Notes under the pieces: model-generated | Told to the model about the DNA's origin: nothing | The model's database searches: none | Seen by the model: only the letters and a program-made list of their open reading frames with translations | In this document: positions 8,339 through 18,135 of the stretch, piece by piece | Position numbering within the stretch: position 1 is the stretch's first letter | Layout of the letters: every line of letters starts with the position of its first letter | Position numbers and translations under genes: made by a program | Assembly (NCBI GenBank): GCA_031459765.1 | Contig: JAVKHY010000003.1 | Location: 248,001 to 312,000, forward strand | Reading direction: 5' to 3' | DNA: 64,000 bases | Source of the DNA: Armatimonadota bacterium | GTDB lineage: Bacteria; Sysuimicrobiota; Sysuimicrobiia; Sysuimicrobiales; Kaftiobacteriaceae

Positions 8339-10753
8339 GTGGCGGAACGGAGTGAACCGACGATCAAAGACATCCTGCCGCTGCTGCCGCTGAAGGGCAC
8401 GGTGATCCTGCCGCATCAGATTGCGCCGCTGGGGGTGGGCCGGCAGAAGTCGCTGCGGGCCCTGGAGGCCGCGCTGGCCGGAGATCGCCTGATCATGCTG
8501 GCGGCCCAGAAGCAGGACGATCTGGAAGACCCCCACCCGGGCGACATCTACACCGCGGGGACGGTCTGCCGCATCCTGCAGGTCGGCAAGCAGCCGGACG
8601 GCGTCCTGCAGGTCATCGTGGAAGGCCTGGTTCGGGGGACCATCGAGCGCGTGGAGCGGGAGGAGCCCTACTTCGAGGTGAAGGTGCGCCCCCGGCCCGA
8701 TCCGGCAGAGAAGACGCTGGAGATCGAGGCCCTGATGCGCGGCGTCCTCTCCCAGTTCGAGCGCTTCGCCCGCTACAGCCGGAGCATCGCCCCGGAGCAG
8801 TACGCCACGGTGATGCAGGCGGAGGAGCCGGGACCGTTGAGCGACCTGGTCGCCCAGCACCTGCCCCTGAAGGTCGAGGAGCGCCAGCAGCTCCTGGAGC
8901 TGGAGCCCAAGGACCGGCTGGATCTGCTCAGCCAGATCCTCACCCGCGAGGTGAACATCCTGGAGCTGGAGCGGAAGATCCAGACGCGCGTGCGCAAGCA
9001 GATGGAGAAGTCGCAGCGCGAGTACTTCCTCAAGGAGCAGATGAAGGCGATCCAGCAGGAGCTCGGCGAAAGCGACGAGCGCCAGAGCGAGGTCGCGGAG
9101 TACAGGAAGAAGATCGAGGCGGCGAACCTGCCCGACCACGTGCGGGAGAAGGCGCTGGAGGAGCTAAACCGCCTGGAGAAGATGCCGCCGATGGTGGCCG
9201 AGGCGGTGGTGGTCCGCACCTACCTGGACTGGATCCTGGCCGTGCCCTGGACCCTGCGCACCGAGGATCGCCTGGACATCGCCGAGGCCCGGCGCATCCT
9301 GGACGAGGACCACTACGGGCTGGAGAAACCCAAGGAGCGCGTCATCGAGTACCTGGCGGTGCGCAAGCTGGCGCCCCAGAGCAAGGGCCCGATCCTGTGC
9401 TTCATCGGCCCGCCGGGGGTGGGCAAGACCTCCATGGGCAAGTCCATCGCCCGGGCGCTGGGCCGCAAGTTCGTGCGGATCAGCCTGGGCGGGGTGCGCG
9501 ACGAGGCGGAGATCCGGGGACACCGGCGCACCTATGTCGGCGCCCTGCCCGGCCGCATCGTCCAGGGCATGAAGACCGCCGGGACGAAGAACCCCGTCTT
9601 CATGCTGGACGAGATCGACAAGCTGGGGATGGACTGGCGCGGCGATCCGTCCTCCGCGCTGCTGGAGGCCCTGGACCCGGAGCAGAACAACGCCTTCAGC
9701 GACCACTACCTGGAGCTGCCCCTGGACCTCTCCGAGGTCATGTTCATCTGCACCGGCAACATCCTGGATACCGTGCCGCCCGCCCTGCGGGACCGCCTGG
9801 AGGTGATCCGCTTCTCCGGCTACATCGAGGAGGAGAAGATCAAGATCGCCCAGCAATTCCTCATCCCCAAGCAGCTCACCCAGAACGGGCTCCGGGCGGA
9901 CCAGGTGGTCTTCACCGAGGAGGCGCTGAAGAAGGTCGTGCGCGAGTACACCCGGGAGGCCGGCGTGCGGAACCTGGAGCGCGAGATCGCCAGCGTCTTC
10001 CGCAAGATCGCCACGGAGGTGGCCACGGGGAAGGCCGCCAGCGTCCGGGTCACCCCCGGGACGCTGCCCAAGTTCCTCGGCCCCCCCAAGTACCGCTACG
10101 GGCTGGCCGAGCAGGCCGACGAGATCGGTACGGCCATGGGGCTGACGGTCAACGAGATGGGCGGCGACATCATCACCGTCGAAGCGACCCTGATGCGCGG
10201 CGAGGGCAAGCTGATGCTCACCGGGCAGCTGGGGGACGTGCTGAAGGAATCCGGCCAGGCCGCGGTCTCCTACGTCCGCTCCCGCGCCCGGCGGCTGGGC
10301 GCCGACGAGGAGTTCTACCAGAAATACGATGTGCACATCCACATCCCGGCCGGCGCCGTGCCGAAGGACGGCCCTTCCGCCGGGATCACCCTGGCCACGG
10401 CGCTGGCCTCGGTGGTCACCGGCCGGCCGGTCCGCCGCGATGTGGCCATGACCGGCGAGATCACCCTGCGCGGCAAGGTCCTGGCCATCGGCGGGGTCAA
10501 AGAGAAGGTCCTGGCCGCCCACCGCGCCGGGATCCGCACCGTGATCCTACCCAAGGAGAACGAGAAAGACCTGGTGGAGATCCCGGCCCACGTCCGCCGG
10601 AAGATGCGCTTCGTGCTGGTGGAGCACATGGACCAGGTCCTGGCGGAGGCCCTGCTGCCGGCCACGACCGTCCCGGCGCTGGCCGTGCCGCCGCCGGTGG
10701 AGCCGGGCACGATCCGGCCCGCCCCCCAGCCGAGCCAGCAGATGCTGTCGTAG
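8339..10753 (+). CDS. lon: Lon protease (LonA type)
   Basis: An 804-residue ATP-dependent protease for misfolded and regulatory proteins. It has an N-terminal LonSB domain (about 10-205), a coiled helical region, an AAA+ domain with Walker A GPPGVGKT near residue 359 and Walker [10 protein letters not shown], and a C-terminal protease domain. The Ser-Lys dyad is S680 (DGPSAG) and K723 (GGVKEK). The start is a GTG preceded by GGAGGGTGA. The gene is separated from clpX by 130 bases with a TACAAT -10-like box (8244-8249), so it may have its own promoter. Confidence 0.96.
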   Translation: MAERSEPTIKDILPLLPLKGTVILPHQIAPLGVGRQKSLRALEAALAGDRLIMLAAQKQDDLEDPHPGDIYTAGTVCRILQVGKQPDGVLQVIVEGLVRGTIERVEREEPYFEVKVRPRPDPAEKTLEIEALMRGVLSQFERFARYSRSIAPEQYATVMQAEEPGPLSDLVAQHLPLKVEERQQLLELEPKDRLDLLSQILTREVNILELERKIQTRVRKQMEKSQREYFLKEQMKAIQQELGESDERQSEVAEYRKKIEAANLPDHVREKALEELNRLEKMPPMVAEAVVVRTYLDWILAVPWTLRTEDRLDIAEARRILDEDHYGLEKPKERVIEYLAVRKLAPQSKGPILCFIGPPGVGKTSMGKSIARALGRKFVRISLGGVRDEAEIRGHRRTYVGALPGRIVQGMKTAGTKNPVFMLDEIDKLGMDWRGDPSSALLEALDPEQNNAFSDHYLELPLDLSEVMFICTGNILDTVPPALRDRLEVIRFSGYIEEEKIKIAQQFLIPKQLTQNGLRADQVVFTEEALKKVVREYTREAGVRNLEREIASVFRKIATEVATGKAASVRVTPGTLPKFLGPPKYRYGLAEQADEIGTAMGLTVNEMGGDIITVEATLMRGEGKLMLTGQLGDVLKESGQAAVSYVRSRARRLGADEEFYQKYDVHIHIPAGAVPKDGPSAGITLATALASVVTGRPVRRDVAMTGEITLRGKVLAIGGVKEKVLAAHRAGIRTVILPKENEKDLVEIPAHVRRKMRFVLVEHMDQVLAEALLPATTVPALAVPPPVEPGTIRPAPQPSQQMLS

Positions 10754-10810
10754 CACGCCGTCCCCGGAGCGGTTGCCGGGAGGCCCGGCACCGGAGTTGC
10801 TCTGGATTCG

Positions 10811-12538
10811 GTGCCGATGGCCGCCCGCACCTTTGCGCCCAAGTCCAACAAGCGTCTGGGAGAGCTGCTGGTCGAATCCGGCGTGATCAGCGCCGCGCAG
10901 TTGGCCGACGCCCTGGCGGAGCAGCGGCGGACCGGGAAACGGCTGGCCCTGATCTTCATCGAACGAGGGCTGCTGGCCAAAGGGGAGGCCGGCCGGTGGC
11001 TGGCGCTCCAGCAGGGGTATGAGTATGTCAGTCTGACCGCCGAGCCCATCGACCTCCCCACGGCCCGGCTCCTGCCCGAGGCGTTCATCCGCCGGCTGAT
11101 GGCCCTGCCGATCCGCCGCGAGGACGACGACCTCGTCGTGGCCATGGCCGACCCCTCCGACATCCTGGCCATCGACGAGATCTCGCGGACCACGGGGCTG
11201 CGGGTGCGCCCGGTGTTCACCACCGAGACGGACCTGGAGTGGGCGATCGGCCAGCTCTTCGATGTGGGCGGCAAGGTCAGCCAGGCCGCGGCCCTCCAGG
11301 ACGCCATCGAGTTTGCCGACGCCGGCGGGGCCGAGAACGTTGAGGGCGAGGTCGTGGTCCTGGACGGCGAGGCCGCGCCGCCGGTCATCCAGATGGTGGA
11401 CTCCATCCTGCAGGGGGCGATCAACGCCCGGGCCACCGACATCCACCTGGAACCCCACGCCCACCAGGCCCGGGTGCGCTACCGGATCGACGGGATGCTC
11501 TACGACAAGGCCGTCATCCCCCGCCTGATGTACGCGGCGGTGGTCAGCCGGATCAAGATCCTGGCCGCCCTGGACATCGCCGAGCACGCCAGGCCCCAGG
11601 ACGGACGGATCACCATGCGCCTGCGCGCCCGCGAGTACGACGTCCGGGTCGGCATCACCCCCACGGCCTTCGGCGAGCGGGTGGTGTTGCGGCTGCTGGA
11701 CAAGTCCAACGTCCTGGTCGGGCTGGACCGCCTGGGGATCCCGCCGGAGCAGGAGCTGATCATCGACACGCTGGTCCGCAGGCCCCACGGGATGATCCTG
11801 GTGACCGGGCCGACGGGCAGTGGGAAGACGACGACGCTGTACTCCTGCCTGCAGCGGGTGAACGACCCGACCCGCAACATCATGACCATCGAGGACCCGG
11901 TGGAGTACTACCTGGAAGGGATCTCGCAGATCCCCGTCCGCCCGAAGGCCGGCCTGACCTTCGCCACCGGGCTGCGCAGCATGCTCCGGCAGGACCCCAA
12001 CATCATTATGGTGGGGGAGATCCGCGACGCGGAGACGGCGAAGATCGCTGTGCACGCCGCGCTCACGGGCCACCTGGTCTTCAGCACCCTGCACACCAAC
12101 GACGCCGCGGGGGCGGTGGTCCGGCTGGTGGACATGGGCATCGAACCGTACTTCATTACCTCCTCGCTCATCGCGGCCATCGGGCAGCGGCTGATGCGCC
12201 GCCTCTGCCCGGCCTGCCGGCAACCCTATGTCCCCTCGCCGGACCTGGCCGCCGAGCTGGGACTCCCCGTCGATCGGCGCCCCACGCTCTATCGCGCCGT
12301 GGGCTGCCACGAATGCGATCACACCGGGTACCGGGGCCGGCTGTGCGTGATGGAGATCCTGCGGGTGAACGACGCCGTGCGGGACCTGGTCCTGGCCCGC
12401 CGCCCGGCCACCGCGCTGCGCGAAGCGGCGATCGCCGGCGGCATGACAACCATCGGCGCGGCGGCCACGGCCCGGGTGCTGGACGGCACGACCAGCGTGG
12501 ACGAGCTCCGCCGCGTGATCTACCTGGAAGAGGCGTAG
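10811..12538 (+). CDS. pilB: Type IV pilus assembly ATPase PilB (copy 1)
   Basis: A 575-residue GspE/PilB extension ATPase. It has an N-terminal MshEN/T2SE-N domain starting [21 protein letters not shown], then the core with Walker [11 protein letters not shown], Walker [15 protein letters not shown] and the His box TLHTNDA. A C-terminal four-cysteine zinc element (CPAC...CHEC) typical of PilB is present. The start is the GTG at 10811, with an ATG two codons later as an alternative. It is followed by a convergent HEAT gene that overlaps its last 19 bases. A second PilB-like gene lies at 19299, so the organism may use two extension motors or pilus systems. Confidence 0.93.
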   Translation: MPMAARTFAPKSNKRLGELLVESGVISAAQLADALAEQRRTGKRLALIFIERGLLAKGEAGRWLALQQGYEYVSLTAEPIDLPTARLLPEAFIRRLMALPIRREDDDLVVAMADPSDILAIDEISRTTGLRVRPVFTTETDLEWAIGQLFDVGGKVSQAAALQDAIEFADAGGAENVEGEVVVLDGEAAPPVIQMVDSILQGAINARATDIHLEPHAHQARVRYRIDGMLYDKAVIPRLMYAAVVSRIKILAALDIAEHARPQDGRITMRLRAREYDVRVGITPTAFGERVVLRLLDKSNVLVGLDRLGIPPEQELIIDTLVRRPHGMILVTGPTGSGKTTTLYSCLQRVNDPTRNIMTIEDPVEYYLEGISQIPVRPKAGLTFATGLRSMLRQDPNIIMVGEIRDAETAKIAVHAALTGHLVFSTLHTNDAAGAVVRLVDMGIEPYFITSSLIAAIGQRLMRRLCPACRQPYVPSPDLAAELGLPVDRRPTLYRAVGCHECDHTGYRGRLCVMEILRVNDAVRDLVLARRPATALREAAIAGGMTTIGAAATARVLDGTTSVDELRRVIYLEEA

Positions 12539-13227
12539 ACCGCAGCCGACGGGTCCGTCTGAGCCAGGGCGCCGCGCGCCGCCTCCTGCAGCTTCCTCGC
12601 CGGCCCGAAGGCCCATCGCCGCCTGGCCACCTGTTCCAGGACCGGGCGGGCTTCCGCGGCGCCCATGCGGGTCAGGGCGGCAATCGCCGCCTCTTTCAGC
12701 GAGATCCCTTCCCGGGTGTAGTCCCGCGAGCGGACGACGGCCAGCAGCCAGGACGCGATCTCCGGATCGTAGGTCGAGCCCAGCCCGTCGATCAGATGGC
12801 GCCGGAGGCGGGCGTCCGGATCGGTCGCGAACCGGCGCAGCATCTCGCGGGACCGCCCCCCGGGGATCTTGCGCAGGGCGTCGAGCACCTCCCGACGCAC
12901 CCGGTACTCGGGATGGCGCGCGAGGACCGCCAGAGGGGCGACCGCCTGCGGATGGCGCGTCTCCCCCAGGACGTAGGCCAGGTTGCGGGCCACGTACCAC
13001 GAGGGATGGTCCAGATAGGGCCGCAACCGTCCGGGATCGTCGGCGGCGGCGTCGACGAGGGCGTCGCAAATGCGCCGGCGGCGCAGTGCCCCCGGCTCGT
13101 GGGCCAGCCGGCGGACGAGCGCCGCCACCGCCTCGTCGGCGGCGGCGCGGAGTCGGGCCAGGTCGTCGGGGCGGGGCCAGGGGGCCTGGAGGACGGCCTC
13201 GATGTCCGCGTCGAGCTCAGCAGGCAT
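12520..13227 (-). CDS. HEAT-repeat protein
   Basis: A 235-residue all-helical protein made of repeated HEAT/PBS-lyase-like units, for example WYVARNLAYVLGET, YRVRREVLDALRKI and ARLRRHLIDGLGST. It has no signal peptide or membrane segment. The repeats resemble those in the C-terminal half of the protein at 16294, especially the W-HVARN type motif, suggesting a related role in protein-protein scaffolding near the pilus genes. Its stop overlaps the 3' end of pilB in convergent orientation. The function is unknown. Confidence 0.8.
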   Translation of the reverse strand: MPAELDADIEAVLQAPWPRPDDLARLRAAADEAVAALVRRLAHEPGALRRRRICDALVDAAADDPGRLRPYLDHPSWYVARNLAYVLGETRHPQAVAPLAVLARHPEYRVRREVLDALRKIPGGRSREMLRRFATDPDARLRRHLIDGLGSTYDPEIASWLLAVVRSRDYTREGISLKEAAIAALTRMGAAEARPVLEQVARRRWAFGPARKLQEAARGALAQTDPSAAVYASSR

Positions 13228-13256
13228 GCCATCGCCTATCCTGCCCGTCCGGGGCC

Positions 13257-13284
13257 TTTACCTGACCTCCGCGGTTGCTATAAT
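13257..13284 (+). promoter_or_regulatory. Promoter of the valS T-box leader
   Basis: -35 TTTACC (13257-13262), 16-base spacer, perfect -10 TATAAT (13279-13284). Predicted transcription start is near 13291. Confidence 0.75.
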
Positions 13285-13290
13285 GGCGCC

Positions 13291-13556
13291 AAAGGCGACG
13301 ACGGAGAGGAGTAACCCGCGGCCGCCCCAAGAGAGGGAGGCAAAGGGTGCGAGCCTTCCGGGCCGGGGGCGGGTGAACGTCGCTCCTGAGTTCTGGGCCC
13401 GACCGCCGGCGTCCCAGCCTGGTGCAGGGCCCAGCGGGAATGCCCGATAGCGCGTGAAGGAGTGGCCGGCGGCCGCGGGATGCGCGGCCGGCGGAACACG
13501 GGTGGTACCACGGGCGATGACCGCCCGTCCCGTAGGGGACGGGCGGCAGTTTTTTC
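13291..13556 (+). ncRNA. T-box riboswitch, valine specifier
   Basis: A leader of about 265 bases between the promoter and valS with ordered T-box signatures. There is a GAGTA element (about 13309), then AGAGAGG...GGTGCGAGCC (about 13330-13355, the stem I loop). The specifier region GAAC-GTC-GCTCCTGAG follows, with the valine codon GTC at 13379-13381. The T-box sequence GGTGGTACCACGG (13501-13513) contains the TGG that pairs with uncharged tRNA NCCA ends. A terminator follows immediately. Uncharged tRNA-Val should stabilise the antiterminator and switch on valS. Confidence 0.92.
13521..13555 (+). terminator. T-box-controlled intrinsic terminator
   Basis: An 11-bp stem CCGCCCGTCCC / GGGACGGGCGG with a GTAG loop, followed by CAG and six T residues (13550-13555). 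The 5' arm can instead pair with the CGGGCG just after the T-box sequence to form the antiterminator. Confidence 0.93.
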
Positions 13557-13579
13557 CTGGGGGTGGTGGTGACACGACC

Positions 13580-16273
13580 ATGAAGACCGGGACGCTCCCC
13601 ACGACGTACGATCCCCGGACCGTGGAGATGGCGCGCTACCAGCAGTGGCTGCGCGCCGGGTACTTCCGCGCCGTGGTCGACTTCGCCCGGCCCCGGGGAT
13701 CGCCGCGCGGGCCGTACGTCATCATGCTGCCCCTGCCCAACGTCACGGGGGAGCTGCACATCGGCCACGCCTCGACCTTCTCCCTGCAGGATGTGCTCAT
13801 CCGCTGGCGGCGGATGCAGGGCCGCAACGCCCTGTGGCAGCCCGGGACCGATCATGCCGGCATCGCCACCCAGAATGTCGTGGAGCGCGAGCTGGCCAAA
13901 GAGGGCCTGACCCTGGAGGGCCTGGGGCGGGAGGCCTTCATCCAGCGGGTCTGGGAGTGGAAGCGCCAGTACGGCGGGATCATCGACGAGCAGCTCAAGC
14001 GCATGGGCTTCTCCTGCGACTGGGACCGCTACGTCTTTACGCTCGACCCGCCGTACTACGACGCGGTGATGGAGGCCTTCCTCCGGCTCTACCGGCAGGG
14101 GCTGATCTACCGCGGGACGCGCATGGTGAACTGGTGTCCCCGGGACCAGAGCGCCATCTCCGATCTGGAAGTGGAGTACGTGGAGGTGGATGCGGAACTC
14201 TGGTACGTGCGGTACCCGGCGGCCGACGGCGGCCCCGGAGTGGTCATCGCCACGCAGCGTCCGGAGACGATCCTGGCGGACGTGGCCGTGGCCGTCCACC
14301 CCGAGGATCCCCGCCACCGGGCGCTCATCGGCACCGAGGTGATCGTGCCCATCGTCAACCGGCGCGTTCCCGTCATCGGCGACCGGCGCGTCGATCCCGC
14401 GTTCGGCACGGGCGCGTTGAAGATCACCCCCGGGCACGACCCGCTGGACCATGAGATCGGCGCCGAGCACGGTCTGCCCACCCTCGTCATCCTGGACCCC
14501 CGGGGGCGGATGACCGCGGAGGCCGGCCGGTATGCCGGGCTGGACCGGTTCGAGGCCCGCCGGGCGGTGGGGGAAGAGCTGCGCGCCCTGGGCCTCGTCG
14601 AAGGCGTGGAGTCCTACCGGACGAACATCGGCACCTGCGACCGCTGTCACGCCGTCATCGAGCCCTATATCAGCGAGCAGTGGTTCTGCGACGTCTCGTC
14701 GATGGCGGCGAGAGCGGCCGAGGCCATCCGCGCCGGCCGCGTCCGGTTCCACCACGAGCGGTGGGCGAAAACGGTGCTGCACTTTCTGGACCACATCCGG
14801 CCGTGGACGATCTCCCGTCAGCTGTGGTGGGGCCACCGCATCCCGGTGTGGCGGTGCGGGGCCTGCGGCGAACGCACCGCGGTCAAGGCGGCGCCGGAGC
14901 GCTGCCCGAACTGCGGCGGATCGTCGCTGACCCAGGACCCCGACGTCCTCGACACCTGGTTCAGTTCCGCGATCTGGCCCTTCGCCACCCTGGGCTGGCC
15001 CCGGGAGACCGACGACCTGCGCTACTTCTATCCCGGCGATGTCCTGGTGACGGCCAACGAGATCCTCTTCCTGTGGGTGGCCCGGATGATCATGATGGGG
15101 CTGCACTTCCTCGACGACGTGCCCTTCACCGACGTCTACGTCGCCCCTACGGTGATGACGCTGGAGGGGCGGCGCATGAGCAAGTCCCTGGGGACCGGGA
15201 TCGACCCCCTGGAGATGGCCGACGGGCGCGGTTACGGCGCGGACGCCGTGCGCTTCGCGCTGGTCTCCCGTTGCTCCCAGGCCCAGCAGGACCTGCGGTT
15301 CAGCGAGAAGATGATCGCCGACGTGCGGAACTTTACCACCAAGATCTGGAACGCGACGCGCTTCGTCCTGATGAACCTGGACGGTTTCGACCACCGGGTC
15401 GCGCCCGCCCCCGCCGAGCTGACGCTGGCCGACCGCTGGATCCGCAGCCGCTTCACCCAGGTCTGCCGGCAGGTGACGGCGTTCCTGGAGGGCTACGAGT
15501 TCGACAAGGCGGCCCGGGCGCTGTACGAGTTCATCTGGGCGGAGTACTGCGACTGGTACCTGGAGATGGCCAAAGCCGACCTGGCGGCGGCCGCGCCCGG
15601 CTCGGCGAGGCGCCAGGCGAGCCAGCACACGCTGTGGTCGGTGCTGGCCCAGACCATGGCGCTCCTGCACCCGGTCATGCCGTTCCTCACGGAGGAGGTC
15701 TGGCAGCGGCTTCCCCACGACGGCGAGAGCCTGATGGTGGCGCCCTGGCCCTCTGCAGAAGAGGCCTGGCTCGACCCGGAGGCCGAGCGGCGCGTGGACC
15801 TCCTCATGCAGGCGGTGCGCGCCCAGCGGAGCCTGCGGGCGGAGTTGCAGGTGCCCCCGGCCGAGCGGACCCGGGTCTATGTGCGCTGTCGCGACGGGTT
15901 CGAAGGAACGCACTACGTGGCGCGCCTGGCCCAGACCGAAGATCCGCTCCTCCTCCCCTGGGAGGCTCCCGCGCCGCAGCCCGTCACGCCCGGCGGCCGG
16001 ATCATCACGGAGATCGTCACCGCCGACCTCCACATGGGCACGGAGATCAGAGAGTCGATGGTCGCTCCCGCCCGCGAGCGGCTTCGACGCGCGCTGCAGG
16101 ACCTGGAAGCCGAGGCCGTCCGGCTCACCCGGCGGCTGAACGATCCGGCCTTCCTTTCCCGGGCGCCGGCAGAGGTGGTGGAGCGCCAGCGGTCCCGGGC
16201 CGAGGAGCTCCAGGCGCGGCGGCGGCGCCTGGAGGAGATCGTGGCCGCACTGGGGGATGAGGGGAGGGGGTAG
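13580..16273 (+). CDS. valS: Valyl-tRNA synthetase
   Basis: An 897-residue class I synthetase charging tRNA-Val. The HIGH motif is in PLPNVTGELHIGHAS near residue 55, the editing CP1 domain is present, zinc-like Cys pairs occur in WRCGACGERT...CPNCGG, KMSKS appears as RRMSKSLG, and there is a C-terminal tRNA-binding coiled coil. The frame is open back to 13454, but those codons lie in the T-box leader and terminator, so the ATG at 13580 is the true start. Regulation is by the valine T-box. Its position inside a pilus gene region appears incidental. Confidence 0.95.
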   Translation: MKTGTLPTTYDPRTVEMARYQQWLRAGYFRAVVDFARPRGSPRGPYVIMLPLPNVTGELHIGHASTFSLQDVLIRWRRMQGRNALWQPGTDHAGIATQNVVERELAKEGLTLEGLGREAFIQRVWEWKRQYGGIIDEQLKRMGFSCDWDRYVFTLDPPYYDAVMEAFLRLYRQGLIYRGTRMVNWCPRDQSAISDLEVEYVEVDAELWYVRYPAADGGPGVVIATQRPETILADVAVAVHPEDPRHRALIGTEVIVPIVNRRVPVIGDRRVDPAFGTGALKITPGHDPLDHEIGAEHGLPTLVILDPRGRMTAEAGRYAGLDRFEARRAVGEELRALGLVEGVESYRTNIGTCDRCHAVIEPYISEQWFCDVSSMAARAAEAIRAGRVRFHHERWAKTVLHFLDHIRPWTISRQLWWGHRIPVWRCGACGERTAVKAAPERCPNCGGSSLTQDPDVLDTWFSSAIWPFATLGWPRETDDLRYFYPGDVLVTANEILFLWVARMIMMGLHFLDDVPFTDVYVAPTVMTLEGRRMSKSLGTGIDPLEMADGRGYGADAVRFALVSRCSQAQQDLRFSEKMIADVRNFTTKIWNATRFVLMNLDGFDHRVAPAPAELTLADRWIRSRFTQVCRQVTAFLEGYEFDKAARALYEFIWAEYCDWYLEMAKADLAAAAPGSARRQASQHTLWSVLAQTMALLHPVMPFLTEEVWQRLPHDGESLMVAPWPSAEEAWLDPEAERRVDLLMQAVRAQRSLRAELQVPPAERTRVYVRCRDGFEGTHYVARLAQTEDPLLLPWEAPAPQPVTPGGRIITEIVTADLHMGTEIRESMVAPARERLRRALQDLEAEAVRLTRRLNDPAFLSRAPAEVVERQRSRAEELQARRRRLEEIVAALGDEGRG

Positions 16274-16293
16274 CGAACTCCTCCCCGGCGGGG

Positions 16294-18135
16294 ATGATGG
16301 TCGGCGAGCGCCAGGCCGAAGGCGAGGACGCGGCGCGCTTCGAGGCGGCTAGGCGGGCCATCCGCGCCGTGGCCGCCGCGTATCGCACGCTGCGCCTCTA
16401 TCCGCTCACCCACCGTCGGACGGCGGAGGCGCTGGAGGCGGCCCGGGCCGAGGTCGACGCCTGCACCGCGGTGTACGGAGCGGTCGGGGTCGCGCCCTCG
16501 GGACGGGGATTCCTCTTCGACTTTTCTCCGCAGCCGTATGAGGACGACGTAGTCGCCGACCTGGCGCGCGCCCTGCGGGCGCGCGGTGTGCCCGCGTTGC
16601 GCTTCTTCCCCGGCGTCACCACGGCCGAACTGGCCGAGGTTGTCGCCGCCCTGCACCTGCCCCTGCCCCAACTCGAACGGTCCGGCGGACTGCGGGCCTA
16701 TCTCGGCGAGCGGGGCGTGCGCAGCCTGGTGGTGGAACCGGCCGGCCTGACGCCGGCCGGCGAAGCCGACCCCCTCCAGGCGCTGATCGATGCGCTGCTC
16801 GAGGCGGCCGCGGCCGCCGACCCGGGCGGGATCGCCGCCGTGCTGCGGCGGGCCGAAAGCGACGACGAGACCGTGCGCCTGTTGTTCCGGAGAGTGGACC
16901 GCAGGCTCATGGTGGAATCCCGGGCCCTGCGGCGCGCGGCGTGGCGGGCGATCGGGGAAAGTCTGACCCCGCCGCACGAAGCCTGGCAGGTACGGCTGGG
17001 CGAGACGGTCGTGCGCGCCGCGGACGAGCCGTGGGCGGCCGCCTTGATCGCCTCCTGGCCGCCGCTGGCAGCGCCGGCCACTCCCGCCCGTCAGGATGAA
17101 GGCGTCCGCAGCGAAGGTGGCCGCCCCCCATCGTCTCCTGCGGGGGCTGCCGCCGTGACGGCGCCGTCGCCATCAGAGCTGGCGGCCGCGGCGGCGGAAT
17201 TCGCGGCGTGGGATGGGCGGCGGATCCGGGAACAGACGGTGCGGGCTCTGGGCGATCTGCTCCCCAGAGCCGACGGGGCAACGCTGCCGCCGGCGCTGGT
17301 CGATCTGGAAGCCGCGGTGGTGGAGATGGTCAGGGAAGGCGATACCGGCGGCATTCTCGCCGCGATCGACGCGCTGGCCGCGGCGGCCTCGCATCGCCAG
17401 GCCCCGGAGGAGCCCGTGCGCACCATGCTGATCCGCGTGCTGTCGCTGGGAGCCACGCTGCTGCTGGAACGGTCTGCCGACGAGCCTTCCCTGCTCTCCC
17501 GGCCGTTCCGCCAGGCGATGGCATCCGCGCCGGAGGAGACGGTGCGCGCGCTGCTGGAGCTCTCCGCCCAGGACCACCGCCTCCACATCCGCCGCCGGGC
17601 CGTCGACCTGCTGGCCGATCTCGCCGCCGGCCGGCCGGAGCTGCTCTCGCCACACGTGCTGGATCCCCGGTGGCACGTAGCCCGCAACGCGGTCACCGTG
17701 CTGGAGCGGGTCGGCGGCCGGACGGTGCCCGCCCTGCGTGCGGCGATGGGCCACGACGACGGGCATGTGCGGCGGGAGGCGTTGCGGGCGGCGGCGACGG
17801 CGGGCACTCCGGAAGCCGTGGAGGCGATCGCCGAAGCTCTCCGCCACCGCGACCCTGCGACGCGTCAGGCCGCGGCCCACTGGCTCGGCGTGACAGGCCG
17901 ACCCGAGGCGGCGGCGGCGTTGACCGCGGTGCTGGAGGACGGGCCGCTGACCGAGCAGGTTGATCTCAAGCGCGAGGTGATCCGCGCGCTCGGCCGTATC
18001 GGCAGCCCGACCTGCGCCTCGGCACTGCGGCGCATCCTCGCCGCGACGGCGCCGCCGTGGCGGCGGCGCGTGCTCGAGGAGTTGAAGCAGGAAGCCCGGG
18101 CGGCGCTGGCCCGGATCGGGGGAGGGGCGGGGTGA
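16294..18135 (+). CDS. Large HEAT-repeat protein
   Basis: A 613-residue cytoplasmic-looking protein. The N-terminal part (about 1-140) begins with a helix ARRAIRAVAAAYRTLRLYPLTHRRT and an alpha/beta segment. The C-terminal 200 residues are HEAT repeats (HIRRRAVDLLADLA, WHVARNAVTVLERVGG, HVRREALRAAATAGTPE). It overlaps the next gene by four bases (GTGA), so it is co-translated with the HD-GYP-like protein. The first 100 residues of that neighbour begin in a similar way (YAAIQQVRHYGPEHPAAEESIRRF), so both may share a sensory or dimerisation module. No catalytic motif was seen. The function is unknown. Confidence 0.75.
   Translation: MMVGERQAEGEDAARFEAARRAIRAVAAAYRTLRLYPLTHRRTAEALEAARAEVDACTAVYGAVGVAPSGRGFLFDFSPQPYEDDVVADLARALRARGVPALRFFPGVTTAELAEVVAALHLPLPQLERSGGLRAYLGERGVRSLVVEPAGLTPAGEADPLQALIDALLEAAAAADPGGIAAVLRRAESDDETVRLLFRRVDRRLMVESRALRRAAWRAIGESLTPPHEAWQVRLGETVVRAADEPWAAALIASWPPLAAPATPARQDEGVRSEGGRPPSSPAGAAAVTAPSPSELAAAAAEFAAWDGRRIREQTVRALGDLLPRADGATLPPALVDLEAAVVEMVREGDTGGILAAIDALAAAASHRQAPEEPVRTMLIRVLSLGATLLLERSADEPSLLSRPFRQAMASAPEETVRALLELSAQDHRLHIRRRAVDLLADLAAGRPELLSPHVLDPRWHVARNAVTVLERVGGRTVPALRAAMGHDDGHVRREALRAAATAGTPEAVEAIAEALRHRDPATRQAAAHWLGVTGRPEAAAALTAVLEDGPLTEQVDLKREVIRALGRIGSPTCASALRRILAATAPPWRRRVLEELKQEARAALARIGGGAG

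Noticed and set aside
13454-13579. Upstream extension of valS
   Set aside because: These codons lie in the T-box, terminator stem and T-run, and are not part of ValRS.
13217-16033. 938-codon minus-strand frame opposite valS
   Set aside because: Shadow of valS; its product is Gly/Arg/His-rich without family motifs, and it would run through the T-box leader.
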